A stretch of 64,000 nt of DNA from Stenotrophomonas maltophilia (GTDB lineage: Bacteria; Pseudomonadota; Gammaproteobacteria; Xanthomonadales; Xanthomonadaceae), in contig NZ_CP090423.1 in assembly GCF_023518235.1 (NCBI RefSeq), positions 2,108,001-2,172,000 on the forward strand. Direction: 5' to 3'. The notes beneath the pieces are model-generated. The model had not been told where the DNA came from. It was given only the letters and a program-made list of their open reading frames with translations, and did not search any database. The translations under genes and the position numbers were made by a program. This document shows, one piece after another, positions 49,317-58,279 of this stretch (position 1 is the stretch's first letter; each line of letters begins with the position of its first letter).

Positions 49317-51305
49317 TCAGGGCGCCTTGTCCTTGCCGGCCGCAGGCGTGGTGGTGGCGGTCTTGCCACCCAGGCTGCGCGACAGGAACGCCAGCAGCTT
49401 GTCGTAGTACTCGCTGCGATGCGCCTCGGTGTAGAAGCCGTGGCCTTCGGTCTTGTAGTACAGGCTTTCCACCGGCGTACCGGCGCGCTTGAGGGCCGCT
49501 TCCATGCGCTCGGTGTGCTGGATCGGCGCGCGCTTGTCTTCACCACCGGCGGCAAGGAACACCGGCACCTTGATCCGTTCGGCCAGGTTCACCGGCGATA
49601 CCGCGCCCAGCTTGGCCGGGTCGCCCAACCATTCGCGCAGGTAGGTCACGCCTGAGCCGCGGTCCTGGATGTCGCCACGGGTGTACATCATCGGCAGATC
49701 GTAGACACCCACATAGCCGGCCGCGCACTGGTACAGCCCGGGTTCGCGGGCAGCCCCCATCATCGCCGCATAGGCACCGTAGCTGGCGCCGTAGATGCAG
49801 ATTCGGCGGCCATCGGCGATGCCTTCGCTGATCGCCCAGCGGGTGGCATCGGTGACATCGTCCTGCATGGCCGCGCCCCACTGCTGCGCGCCGGCCTGGG
49901 TGTGCGCCCGGCCATAGTTGCCCGATCCGCGGAAGTTGACCTGCAGCACGGCATAACCGGCAGCCGCCAGCATCTGGGTCTCGCGGTCGTACTCGCCGGA
50001 ATCGAAGATGTCGAACGGGCCACCGTGCGGCAGCACCACCATTGGCAGGTTGCGGCCGTCACTGCCAGCCGGCAGGGTCAAGAAGCCATGCAGCGGCAGG
50101 CCGTCGCGGGCCTTCAAGGCGATCGGGCGCACCTTGGCGCTGCGCTCGATATCGATCCAGTCGCTGCGGCTGATCAGGTGATCGGCCTTGCGCGCCACGG
50201 TGTCGTACACATAGAAATCGCCGGGGTTGGAACCCGACCAGGTCTCCACCAGCACGACGCGACCGTCCCGGGTGCTGGAGGTGATGTAGACCGGGCCTCC
50301 GAAGGCCGCTTCCAGGCTGCGGTACAGGCGCGCCTCCGGCGACTTCTCGTCGAAGAAGCGGGTACGCGGCGTGTCGCCCATGTACAGCGCGCCCACCGGC
50401 ACGTGGGTGCCGGGCCGATGGATGATGCGATACGGGTTGACCACCTCGTCGCGCAGCAGCGTGGCACGCTCGCCGGTCTGCGGGTTCCAGCTGACGATCG
50501 TGTCCGGGCCCTGGGTCTGCTCGACGTTGAGATAGGCCAGGCTGTCATCGGCCGAGAAGCCGATGGCGGTTTCGATGCGCTTGCTGACGGCCTCGTCGTT
50601 GATCAGCTTCCAGGTGTCGCCGGAGCGCTCACGGAAGTAGAGCTTGTTGACGTTGTCACTGCCGGAGCCGTGCACGAAGCGCACTTCGCCGGCGCCGTCG
50701 GTGGTGAACTCACCGCGCCGTACCGGCGAAGACGCCACCCGCGAACGACGGCCGCTGGCCACATCCATGCGATCGACGCGGGTGTAGGGATCTTCGGCCA
50801 GCGGCCACACGGTCACCAGCACGTTGCGTTCATCGCCCGGCAGGTCGTCGGCCAGGAAGGCGGCCACCGCTTCGACCTTCTTCGGCTGGATGCGCGTACC
50901 CGGGCCCTTGCTTTCGACGCGGTAACCGACCAGCAGCTCGCCGCGATTGCCGTTGGCATCGATGGCGTAAAGCTCACCGGTGGGGTTGGGCTGATCCAGC
51001 GAGCCCCATTTCTCGGCCAGGCCGATCAGCAGGCGCTCGTTGCTGACCCAATCGAATGTCTGCGCATGATTGCGGCTGGGCGGCCAGAAACTGCCGACCA
51101 CCTCCTTGTCCTTCAGGCGCAGGATCGCGATCGCGGTGCTGTCCTCCCTCGGCACTGTGGCCGCTACGTACTCGCCCCCCGGCGAAATCTTGATGTCGGT
51201 GAAGGTCTCCCGACGCAGGTACTGCGTCAGATCCACCGCCCCCGCGCTGCCTGCGGCAACGCCCCCGATGACGACCAGTGCGGCCGCCAGAATTGCCCTG
51301 CGCAT
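49317..51305 (-). CDS. Secreted S9-family prolyl oligopeptidase-like peptidase
   Basis: 662 residues with signal peptide (MRRAILAAALVVIGGVAAG). A propeller domain precedes the hydrolase domain: Ser in IYGASYGAYAAMMGA, Asp in AAGGEDKRAPIQHTERM and His in EGHGFYTEAHR. Probably a periplasmic dipeptidyl/oligopeptidase. The start MRRAILAAAL is chosen at the signal peptide. A second S9 enzyme lies 4 kb away, with the two peptide transporters in between. Confidence 0.92.
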   Translation of the reverse strand: MRRAILAAALVVIGGVAAGSAGAVDLTQYLRRETFTDIKISPGGEYVAATVPREDSTAIAILRLKDKEVVGSFWPPSRNHAQTFDWVSNERLLIGLAEKWGSLDQPNPTGELYAIDANGNRGELLVGYRVESKGPGTRIQPKKVEAVAAFLADDLPGDERNVLVTVWPLAEDPYTRVDRMDVASGRRSRVASSPVRRGEFTTDGAGEVRFVHGSGSDNVNKLYFRERSGDTWKLINDEAVSKRIETAIGFSADDSLAYLNVEQTQGPDTIVSWNPQTGERATLLRDEVVNPYRIIHRPGTHVPVGALYMGDTPRTRFFDEKSPEARLYRSLEAAFGGPVYITSSTRDGRVVLVETWSGSNPGDFYVYDTVARKADHLISRSDWIDIERSAKVRPIALKARDGLPLHGFLTLPAGSDGRNLPMVVLPHGGPFDIFDSGEYDRETQMLAAAGYAVLQVNFRGSGNYGRAHTQAGAQQWGAAMQDDVTDATRWAISEGIADGRRICIYGASYGAYAAMMGAAREPGLYQCAAGYVGVYDLPMMYTRGDIQDRGSGVTYLREWLGDPAKLGAVSPVNLAERIKVPVFLAAGGEDKRAPIQHTERMEAALKRAGTPVESLYYKTEGHGFYTEAHRSEYYDKLLAFLSRSLGGKTATTTPAAGKDKAP

Positions 51306-51387
51306 CCTTCCCCCTGTTCCAGTGGACACCTTGTCCTGGTCGTCGATTCTAGGCAGGGCCGGGCCATTCCCGCCAGAGCCGGAAAAG

Positions 51388-51415
51388 ACGACGGCACCGT
51401 TGCCGGTGCCGTCGT
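51388..51415 (-). terminator. Terminator of argO
   Basis: ACGACGGCACCG-ttgc-CGGTGCCGTCGT, 12-bp arms, followed by CTTTTCC on the minus strand, 55 nt after the argO stop. Confidence 0.88.
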
Positions 51416-51469
51416 TGCCACTACCTTGGAGAGAGAGTCAGGACGTGGGTTCGGGGGGCGTGCGCCGGG

Positions 51470-52105
51470 TCAATGGACCCCGCGCAGCGCCAGCATGAGG
51501 GCCAGGACGCTGAGGATCACGGCGATGGTGCCGTCGAGCACGCGCCAGGTGCTGGGCTTGGTGAACAGCGGCGCCAGCAGGCGCGCGCCGAGGCCCTGCG
51601 CGGTCAGCCACAGGCAGCTGGCGGTGACCACTCCGGCAGCGAAGGCCATGCGCGCGTTGCCGAAGTTCTCGGCGATCGAGCCGATGACCATCATGTCCAG
51701 CCAGAAGTGCGGGTTGATCAGCGAGAAGCCGACCGCAGCCATCAGCACCGCGCGGCGGCTGCCGTCATCACTGTCGGCCTCGCCCATGCCGCCGCCACCA
51801 GCAATCGCACGGCGCGCCGACTTCATGGCATACCAGGCCAGGAACGTCACACCGGTCCACAGCACGGCGGTGGTCAGCCACGGCAACGCCGAGGTGAGCG
51901 TGCGCAGGCCGGCCACACTGGCGAAGATGAAGATGGCATCGATGGCCGCACAGGTGGCGACCACCGGCACGATGTGCCTGCGCAGGATGCCCTGGCGCAG
52001 AATGAAGGCGCTCTGGGCGCCGACCACGGCGAACAGGCCGATGCCGGTAGCTGCACCAGAGAACCAGGCACCGAGGCCGGTGCTGGCGGAGATGACCGAG
52101 AACAT
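51470..52105 (-). CDS. argO: LysE-family basic amino acid exporter
   Basis: Inner-membrane exporter of arginine and possibly lysine, 211 residues with six predicted helices. The LysE pattern is visible in GLFAVVGAQSAFILRQGIL and NPHFWLDMMVIGSI. The start MFSVISASTG is chosen next to the gap with argP. The divergent LysR regulator beside it is the classical arrangement of argO/lysE with argP/lysG. Confidence 0.9.
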   Translation of the reverse strand: MFSVISASTGLGAWFSGAATGIGLFAVVGAQSAFILRQGILRRHIVPVVATCAAIDAIFIFASVAGLRTLTSALPWLTTAVLWTGVTFLAWYAMKSARRAIAGGGGMGEADSDDGSRRAVLMAAVGFSLINPHFWLDMMVIGSIAENFGNARMAFAAGVVTASCLWLTAQGLGARLLAPLFTKPSTWRVLDGTIAVILSVLALMLALRGVH

Positions 52106-52202
52106 GGGATTCACTGCCTTTACTTGCTGGGGGACGGTGCCTCGCGAAGGCGGACAGCACCGGAACGGGCGCCATTGTCGCGCCGCAACATTAAAAAGAC
52201 GA

Positions 52203-52228
52203 GCTAAACTTCCTAAACCAACATTAGC
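52203..52228 (+). promoter_or_regulatory. Candidate ArgP operator between argO and argP
   Basis: GCTAA-N16-TTAGC forms an interrupted dyad in the AT-rich part of the 136-nt divergent gap, close to the argP start. LysR regulators bind such interrupted dyads in the gap between their own gene and the target. The exact box is inferred only. Confidence 0.45.
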
Positions 52229-52241
52229 GGAGCTTAATTCG

Positions 52242-53147
52242 ATGCGTATCGACCATGCCCAGCTGCGCGCTCTGGCGGCGGTGATCCGCGAGGGCAGCTT
52301 CGACCGCGCCGCGCAGTCGCTCAATGTCACGCCCTCGGCCATCTCGCAGCGGGTGAAGGCACTGGAGGACCGGGTCGGCCGCCTGCTGGTCAAGCGCGGC
52401 ACCCCGGCCACCGCCACCGCCGAGGGCCAGCTGCTGGTGCAGCTGGCCGAACAGACCGCGCTGCTCGAACACGACGCATTGCACCGGATGGGCCTGGCCG
52501 ACGAGGACCTGCCCCAGGCCAGCATCCCGGTGGCGGTGAACCACGACAGCCTGGAAACCTGGTTCCCGCAGGCGGCTTATCAGTTCGCGCAGAGCACCGG
52601 CACCACGCTGGACCTGCGCGTGGAAGACCAGGACCACACCGTGGAGCTGCTGCGCCAGGGCACGGTGCTGGGCGCAGTGACCACGCTGGACGAGCCGGTG
52701 CAGGGCTGCCAGATCCACGCGCTGGGCAGCATCCGCTACGCCGCCACCTGCACCCCGGAGTTCCGCGAGCGTCATTTCGCCAAGGGTGTGACCGCGCAGG
52801 CGCTGGCGCAGGCGCCGGTGCTGGTGTTCAACCGCAAGGATGACATGCAGTCGCGCTTCGCCCGGCGCATGGCCGGCGGCGACCTGCCCAGCACCGCCCC
52901 GACCTGGTGGATCCCCTCCACCCGCGCCTTCGTGCAGGCCAACCTGGGTGGCATGGGCTGGACCATGAACCCGCTGCCGCTGGTCAAGCGGCACCTGGAT
53001 GCCGGCCGCCTGGTCTACGTGCGCCAGCGCGCATGGGAAGACGTGCCGCTGTACTGGCAGCACTGGAAGGGCGACGTGCAGACCATGGCCCTGCTGACCC
53101 GCGCGGTGCTGGACGCCTCCTCGGCGCTGATCCGGCGCAAGCGCTGA
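52242..53147 (+). CDS. argP: LysR-family regulator ArgP (IciA/LysG)
   Basis: Transcription regulator of 301 residues that should activate argO when arginine (or a related amino acid) is high. The N-terminal helix-turn-helix is HAQLRALAAVIREGSFDRAA and SLNVTPSAISQRVKALEDR. The effector-binding domain follows. The divergent position next to argO supports the name. Confidence 0.9.
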   Translation: MRIDHAQLRALAAVIREGSFDRAAQSLNVTPSAISQRVKALEDRVGRLLVKRGTPATATAEGQLLVQLAEQTALLEHDALHRMGLADEDLPQASIPVAVNHDSLETWFPQAAYQFAQSTGTTLDLRVEDQDHTVELLRQGTVLGAVTTLDEPVQGCQIHALGSIRYAATCTPEFRERHFAKGVTAQALAQAPVLVFNRKDDMQSRFARRMAGGDLPSTAPTWWIPSTRAFVQANLGGMGWTMNPLPLVKRHLDAGRLVYVRQRAWEDVPLYWQHWKGDVQTMALLTRAVLDASSALIRRKR

Positions 53148-53239
53148 AGAGGGGCTCCATCGGATCTCCATGATTCCTACACACCCGGTCCATGCGTGAT
53201 GCGGATACTGGCCGGCCGATCACTGCAAGGATGCCCTGC

Positions 53240-53686
53240 ATGCCTGTATTCGTCCGCGATGCGCGCCCCGAAGACGCCGCCGCCTGCATCGACCTGCGTG
53301 GGCGTACCCGCGAAAACGCCTTCAGCGCCGGGCAGTTGGCCGAGCTGGGCATCACCGCGCAGACGTGGGCCGAAGGCACCGCCGCCGGCGATTTCATCGG
53401 CCGCGTCGCCTGGGAGGGCGAGCGCATGGTCGGCTACTGCTTCGCCGACCGCGACAGCGGTGAAGTGCTGGTGCTGGCCCTGCTGCCGGATTACGAAGGC
53501 CGTGGCATCGGCCGCCAGCTGCTGCAGGAGGTGGTCAGCCTGACCCGCGATGCCGGCCACCGGCGGCTGTTCCTGGCCTGCTCGGCCGACCCGCGCTCGC
53601 GTTCGCATGGCTTCTACCGGCGCCTGGGCTGGCGCCCAACCGGGCAGATCGACGAGGTGGGTGACGAGATTCTTGAGCTGGTCTGA
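53240..53686 (+). CDS. GNAT-family acetyltransferase
   Basis: 148 residues from MPVFVRDARPEDAAACIDLR. The acetyl-CoA motif is LLPDYEGRGIGRQLLQEVV, and RRLFLACSADPRSRSHGFYRRLGW gives the C-terminal part of the fold. The start at 53240 is 8 nt after AAGGA; Met codons further upstream are possible. Substrate unknown. Confidence 0.85.
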   Translation: MPVFVRDARPEDAAACIDLRGRTRENAFSAGQLAELGITAQTWAEGTAAGDFIGRVAWEGERMVGYCFADRDSGEVLVLALLPDYEGRGIGRQLLQEVVSLTRDAGHRRLFLACSADPRSRSHGFYRRLGWRPTGQIDEVGDEILELV

Positions 53687-53726
53687 TTGAAGGCGCCGCC
53701 AGCCATGGCCTGGCGCTGCCAATGAG

Positions 53727-53745
53727 GCATCCGGCCACCGGATGC
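53727..53745 (+). terminator. Short hairpin between GNAT gene and mqo
   Basis: GCATCCGG-cca-CCGGATGC, 8-bp arms and a 3-nt loop, 40 nt after the GNAT stop. No T-run. It may be a weak terminator or a leader structure. Confidence 0.5.
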
Positions 53746-53876
53746 TGCGTTGCATCAAAAAAGGACCGGATCCGGTTAGAATCGCGTCTGGATGCTGCAA
53801 GGCGTTGTTTCTTCACGCCCTTTCCCTGCTGCATGCGCATCCTGAACTCCTCCCCTCCGCCATCGATCCCGCCCCC

Positions 53877-55577
53877 ATGAAGAAATTTGGCAAGGCCCTG
53901 CTCGCCCTGCTCGTGCTGCTGTTGCTGGCCGCCGCGCTGTTCCTGTACTGGCCGCTGACCCAGCGCTCGGTGCCCGCCGCCAGCAACGACAAGCCTGTCG
54001 ACGTTGTGCTGGTCGGCGCCGGCATCATGAGCATCACCCTGGCCACCTACCTGCAGGAACTGCAGCCGGACTGGAACATCCAGGTCTACGAACGCCTCGA
54101 CGGCGTCGCCGGTGAAAGCTCCGACGGCTGGAACAACGCCGGCACCGGCCACTCGGCGTTCGCCGAACTGAACTACACCCCGGAACTGCCCGATGGCAGC
54201 ATCGAGACCAAGCGCGCGGTCGGCATCGCCGAATCGTTCGAGGTGTCGCGCCAGTTCTGGTCGCACCAGGTCAAGCAAGGCCGGCTCAGCCAGCCCAGCG
54301 ACTTCATCAACCCGACCCCGCACATGAGCTTTGTCTGGGGAGATGACAACATCGCCTACCTGCACAAGCGCCAGCAGGCCCTGGTGAAGAATCCGCTGTT
54401 CTACGGCATGCAGTACTCGGAAGATCCGGCGCAGATCAAGCAGTGGGCGCCGCTGCTGATGGAAGGCCGCGATCCGAAGCAGAAGGTTGCCGCGACCTGG
54501 ATGCCGCTCGGTACCGACGTCAACTTCGGCGTGATCACCCGCCAGCTGACCGCCGGCCTGCAGCGCAGCCCGAACTTCAGCCTGCACCTGAACCACGAAG
54601 TGAGTGCGCTGCGGCAGAACGCCGACAAGAGCTGGAACGTGACGGTGAAGGACCTCAAGGCCGGCACCGAGTCCACCACCCACGCCCGCTTCGTGTTCAT
54701 CGGTGCCGGTGGCGCTGCGCTGAAGCTGCTGCAGATGTCCGGCATTCCCGAATCGAAGGATTACGCCGGCTTCCCGGTGGGCGGCCAGTTCCTGGCGTTC
54801 CAGGGCCAGGACGTGACCTCGCGCCATGGCGTGAAGGCCTACGGCATGGCCGAAACCGGTTCGCCGCCGATGTCGGTGCCCCACCTGGATGCGCGCAAGC
54901 TGGATGGCAAGCCGGTGGTGCTGTTTGGACCGTTCGCGCTGTACAGCACCAAGTTCCTCAAGCACGGCTCGTGGTGGGACCTGTACTCCTCGGTCACCCA
55001 CAACAACGTCGGCCCGATGCTGGAAGTGGGCAAGGACAACCTCGACCTGGTGCAGTACCTGATGGGCCAGGCACGCCTGAACGATGCCGATCGCCAGGCC
55101 GAGCTGGTCAAGTACTTCCCCAACGCCAAGCCGGGCGACTGGAAGCTGGTGACCGCCGGCCAGCGCGTGCAGATCATCAAGCGTGATCCGTTGAAGGGCG
55201 CGGTGCTGCAGTTCGGTACCGAGATCGTGACCGACAAGGATCGCACCCTCGCCGCCCTGCTCGGCGCTTCGCCGGGTGCCTCGACCTCCCCGCCGATCAT
55301 GCTGGACCTGATGGCTAAGGCCTTCCCGGACCAGATGAAGGCCGGTTGGGAAGCGCGCCTGCGCGAGATCGTGCCGTCGTACGGGCGCAAGCTCAACGAC
55401 AGCGCGGCGCTGACCAACGAGATCCGCACGCTGACCAGCCAGACCCTGCACCTGCCGTACCTGGAGGTACCGGTGGATGCCAATGCGGCAGCCCCTGCAC
55501 CCGCCGTGGTTCCGGCAGCGGTTCCGGCGCCGGCCAAGGAAAAGCGCAACGCCAACGAGGAACTGCAGGCGCTGTAA
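53877..55577 (+). CDS. mqo: Malate:quinone oxidoreductase with N-terminal membrane anchor
   Basis: FAD enzyme that oxidises malate to oxaloacetate and passes electrons to quinone. 566 residues. An N-terminal anchor or signal peptide ([19 protein letters not shown]) precedes the FAD fold ([19 protein letters not shown]). The family segments [20 protein letters not shown] and [19 protein letters not shown] are present. The C-terminus is Ala/Pro-rich ([18 protein letters not shown]). Another view is that the hydrophobic start is cleaved, giving a periplasmic enzyme. Confidence 0.93.
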   Translation: MKKFGKALLALLVLLLLAAALFLYWPLTQRSVPAASNDKPVDVVLVGAGIMSITLATYLQELQPDWNIQVYERLDGVAGESSDGWNNAGTGHSAFAELNYTPELPDGSIETKRAVGIAESFEVSRQFWSHQVKQGRLSQPSDFINPTPHMSFVWGDDNIAYLHKRQQALVKNPLFYGMQYSEDPAQIKQWAPLLMEGRDPKQKVAATWMPLGTDVNFGVITRQLTAGLQRSPNFSLHLNHEVSALRQNADKSWNVTVKDLKAGTESTTHARFVFIGAGGAALKLLQMSGIPESKDYAGFPVGGQFLAFQGQDVTSRHGVKAYGMAETGSPPMSVPHLDARKLDGKPVVLFGPFALYSTKFLKHGSWWDLYSSVTHNNVGPMLEVGKDNLDLVQYLMGQARLNDADRQAELVKYFPNAKPGDWKLVTAGQRVQIIKRDPLKGAVLQFGTEIVTDKDRTLAALLGASPGASTSPPIMLDLMAKAFPDQMKAGWEARLREIVPSYGRKLNDSAALTNEIRTLTSQTLHLPYLEVPVDANAAAPAPAVVPAAVPAPAKEKRNANEELQAL

Positions 55578-55605
55578 GCCCGCACCCGCGTTTCGATGCA
55601 GACGG

Positions 55606-55627
55606 ACGGCCACCTTCGGGTGGCCGT
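55606..55627 (+). terminator. Terminator of mqo
   Basis: ACGGCCACC-ttcg-GGTGGCCGT, 9-bp arms, followed by TCGTTCTT, 29 nt after the mqo stop. Confidence 0.8.
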
Positions 55628-55662
55628 TCGTTCTTGTGCGCCGACCCCAGGCACTGATGACC

Positions 55663-55700
55663 GGGTCAGAGCCCGTTGCCAGGGCAACGGGATCTGACCC
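55663..55700. repeat. GGGTCAGATCC-type hairpin
   Basis: GGGTCAGAGCCCGTTGCC pairs with GGCAACGGGATCTGACCC with one mismatch. Third copy of the family in this window; the inner stem sequence differs from the other two. Confidence 0.85.
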
Positions 55701-55739
55701 CATCCCATCGCTGCCGTACGCCGGAAAGCCCATGCGCAT

Positions 55740-55780
55740 TGATACGAATTGTAATGTTGTTAAGAATTATTTACATTTGC
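55740..55780 (+). promoter_or_regulatory. AT-rich promoter/possible Fur-regulated site
   Basis: A clearly AT-rich stretch (TGTAATGTTGTTAAGAATTA is its core) in otherwise GC-rich DNA, about 110 nt before a siderophore-type receptor gene. The size and position suit a Fur box, but the match to the consensus GATAATGATAATCATTATC is weak. Confidence 0.4.
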
Positions 55781-55893
55781 GTCCTGCGCAGTGACAACGC
55801 CCCTCCCAGATGGAACTGACGTGCCCGAAGCCGCCGCCCCGGGTGCTGGACGACTGTTGCCGCCCTTCCCCGCTTCCAAGCCTCGAGCCCCCC

Positions 55894-58086
55894 ATGTCCC
55901 TGACCCTGCGTAACCGCCTGCCCCGCCGCGCACTGCTGCCGGCGGCCCTGCTTTCGTCGCTGTCCCTGCTGGCCGCACCCGGTGCGTTCGCTGCCGCCGA
56001 TGGCGCCGCCGATGCCAAGACCCTGGACCGGGTCAGCGTTCGCGCCGAACAGTCCGCACCACCGTCGAGCACCACGCGCCTGCCGATCACCCTGCAGGAA
56101 ACCCCGCAGTCGGCCACGGCGATCAGCCTCAAGCGCCTGCAGGACGAGTCGCTGTTCAGCATCAACGATGTGATGCGCACCGTGACCGGCGTCAGCGTCT
56201 CCTTCTATGACACCCAGCGCCCGCTGTACTACGCCCGTGGTTTTGCCATCACCGATTTCCAGGTCGATGGCATTCCCACTTACAGCGGCTCGACCAACCA
56301 GGAATACGACACCGCCTTCTATGACCGCATCGAAGTGATCCGCGGTGCCAACGGCCTGCTCAGTGGCGCCGGCGTGCCGTCGGCCACGGTCAACCTGCTG
56401 CGCAAGCGCCCGGGCAAGGAGTTCGATGCCTCGTTCGCGGTCAGCGCCGGCAGCTGGGACTACCGCCGCATGGAGGCCGATGTGACCGCGCCGCTGACCG
56501 ATGACGGCCGTTTCCGCAGCCGCGTGGTCGCCGCCTACACCGATCGTGGGCTGTACTACGACCGCTACAAAGAGAACAAGATGGCGGGCATGGCGGTGCT
56601 GGAAGGCGACGTCACCGACAGCACCACGATTACCCTCGGCTACCAGAGCCAGGACAACAACCCGGTCGGATCCACCTGGGGTACCGTGGCGTTCTTCGAC
56701 AACCAGGGCAACTTTGCCCACCTGGCGCGCTCGACCAACCTGTCGCCGAAGTGGAGCTACTGGAAGCGCGAGAGCAACACCGCCTTCGCCAATCTGGAGC
56801 AGCGCCTGGGCGAGGACTGGTTGCTGAAGATCAACACCGCCTACACCCGCGGCAACGTGCAGAACGTGCGCGTGTACGGCACCGGCAACCCGGACCCGGT
56901 AACCGGCTCGGGCATCTACCTGCGCGCCGCGGCGGGTGATTCCAAGGACACCCGCCGCAACGTCGATGCCTACCTGACCGGCACGTTCCCGCTGTTCGGC
57001 CGCGACCACGACCTCACCCTGGGTGCGCAGTGGTCGGACCTGGAAGGCACCACCAATACCGTCACGCTGAATTTCCCCCGCGACTGGGCCACCTGCGGGC
57101 GCGAGCGCTGCTACTACATCCCGAATGTCTTTGATTGGGACGGCGACATTTCCGAGGTGACCTACACCCGCACCGGTGCACGGCGCGTGGCAAAGACCAC
57201 CCAGAGCGGCGTCTACCTGGCCACCCGCCTGCACCTGGCCGATCCGCTGTCGCTGATCGCCGGCGCGCGCCTGAGCCGCTGGCAGACCCTGAGCCGTTCC
57301 TACAACGCGGCCGGCGCCTATACCGGCACCAGCGGCGCCTACAAGGTCAGCGACGAAATCACCCCGTATGTGGGCCTGGTCTACGACATCACCCCGAACG
57401 TGTCGGCCTACGCCAGCTACACCGAGATCTTCAATCCGCAGAACTACAAGGATCGCAACGAGAACCTGCTGGCGCCGGTGCAGGGTTCGAATCTGGAAGC
57501 GGGGATCAAGACCCAGTGGTTCGACGGACGCCTGACCGCCAATGCGGCGGTGTTCGAAGCCAAGCAGGACAACTACGCCGTGCGCGACATGAGCGTGCCG
57601 GAGGGCACCCTCAGTGATGGCAGCTCGGCTTACCTCGGCATCAACGGCACCAAGGCGCGGGGCTGGGAGATGGACGTCAACGGCGAAATCCTGCCGGGCT
57701 GGACGGTCAATGCCGGCTACACCCATGTCAAGGTGACCCGCGCCGCCACCGACCTGCTGTACGCCAACCCGCCCGAGGACCTGCTGCAGCTCAACACCCA
57801 GCTGCAGCTGCGCGGCGCGCTGGAACGGCTGAGCATCGGCGGCGGCGTGCAGTGGCAGAGCAAGGTGCAGGGCTACAACATCGCCTACCCGCTGGGCGGC
57901 ACGGTAACGGTGAACCAGCCCGCGTACTCGCTGGTGCAGTTCAACGCCAACTACCGCATCAGCGACCACTGGACCGCGACGCTGAGCGTGCGCAACGCGC
58001 TTGACAAGACCTACTGGGCCAACCTGGACTACAACAACTTCGGCGAACCGCGCTTCGTGTCGGCCAGCCTGCGCTGGAAGTTCTGA
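55894..58086 (+). CDS. TonB-dependent siderophore receptor (FpvA/FhuE-like)
   Basis: Outer-membrane receptor of 730 residues with signal peptide ending APGAFAAA. It has no N-terminal signalling (STN) domain. Plug: PITLQETPQSATAISLKRLQ, DEVMRTVTG-like FSINDVMRTVTGVSVS, FYDRIEVIRGANGLLSGAG. The barrel has a Cys pair in a loop (CGRERC) and ends SASLRWKF. The ligand is probably a ferric hydroxamate or mixed siderophore; no synthesis gene is near. Confidence 0.9.
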   Translation: MSLTLRNRLPRRALLPAALLSSLSLLAAPGAFAAADGAADAKTLDRVSVRAEQSAPPSSTTRLPITLQETPQSATAISLKRLQDESLFSINDVMRTVTGVSVSFYDTQRPLYYARGFAITDFQVDGIPTYSGSTNQEYDTAFYDRIEVIRGANGLLSGAGVPSATVNLLRKRPGKEFDASFAVSAGSWDYRRMEADVTAPLTDDGRFRSRVVAAYTDRGLYYDRYKENKMAGMAVLEGDVTDSTTITLGYQSQDNNPVGSTWGTVAFFDNQGNFAHLARSTNLSPKWSYWKRESNTAFANLEQRLGEDWLLKINTAYTRGNVQNVRVYGTGNPDPVTGSGIYLRAAAGDSKDTRRNVDAYLTGTFPLFGRDHDLTLGAQWSDLEGTTNTVTLNFPRDWATCGRERCYYIPNVFDWDGDISEVTYTRTGARRVAKTTQSGVYLATRLHLADPLSLIAGARLSRWQTLSRSYNAAGAYTGTSGAYKVSDEITPYVGLVYDITPNVSAYASYTEIFNPQNYKDRNENLLAPVQGSNLEAGIKTQWFDGRLTANAAVFEAKQDNYAVRDMSVPEGTLSDGSSAYLGINGTKARGWEMDVNGEILPGWTVNAGYTHVKVTRAATDLLYANPPEDLLQLNTQLQLRGALERLSIGGGVQWQSKVQGYNIAYPLGGTVTVNQPAYSLVQFNANYRISDHWTATLSVRNALDKTYWANLDYNNFGEPRFVSASLRWKF

Positions 58087-58099
58087 GCGACTGCAAACG

Positions 58100-58168
58100 G
58101 AAGTGCCGGACGCTGGCCGGCTCCCCATCACCCTGCATCGCGTGGAACCGGCCAGCGGCCGGCACTAC
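58100..58168. repeat. Facing pair of SMAG repeats, degenerate left copy
   Basis: The left copy AAGTGCCGGACGCTGGCCGG has lost the GTAG header and one stem base; the right copy ends GGCCGGCACTAC. It starts 14 nt after the receptor stop. Confidence 0.8.
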
Positions 58169-58179
58169 CCGGATAAATG

Positions 58180-58208
58180 GGCCCGCCTCCGCGCGGGCCC
58201 TTCCTTTT
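58180..58208 (+). terminator. Terminator after the TonB receptor gene
   Basis: GGGCCCGC-ctcc-GCGGGCCC type hairpin (one base offset) followed by TTCCTTTT. It separates the receptor gene from the malonate operon. Confidence 0.85.
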
Positions 58209-58235
58209 GCTGCACTGCGGGTTGCACCCCACCCA

Positions 58236-58254
58236 ATAATTATGCCGTAATTAT
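58236..58254 (+). promoter_or_regulatory. Palindromic operator candidate upstream of mdcA
   Basis: ATAATTA-tgccg-TAATTAT, perfect 7-bp arms and a 5-nt centre, 25 nt before the mdcA start, in the only AT-rich patch of the gap. Malonate operons are controlled by a GntR (MdcY) or LysR (MdcR) regulator; neither gene is in view. The site lies where a repressor would overlap the promoter. Confidence 0.6.
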
Positions 58255-58279
58255 CTCAACGCCAATCGGAAGCCGGTCG

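Larger units (their letters stand above)
55578..55893. other. Intergenic region between mqo and the TonB receptor gene
   Basis: 316 nt without a gene. It holds the mqo terminator (55606-55627), a GGGTCAGATCC hairpin (55663-55700) and an AT-rich patch that may bind Fur (55740-55780). The last about 100 nt before the receptor start are GC-rich with no feature I can name. Confidence 0.7.

Noticed and set aside
53535..58131. Two long minus-strand frames opposite mqo and the TonB receptor
   Set aside because: Shadows of these two genes; they cross terminators and lack ribosome binding sites.
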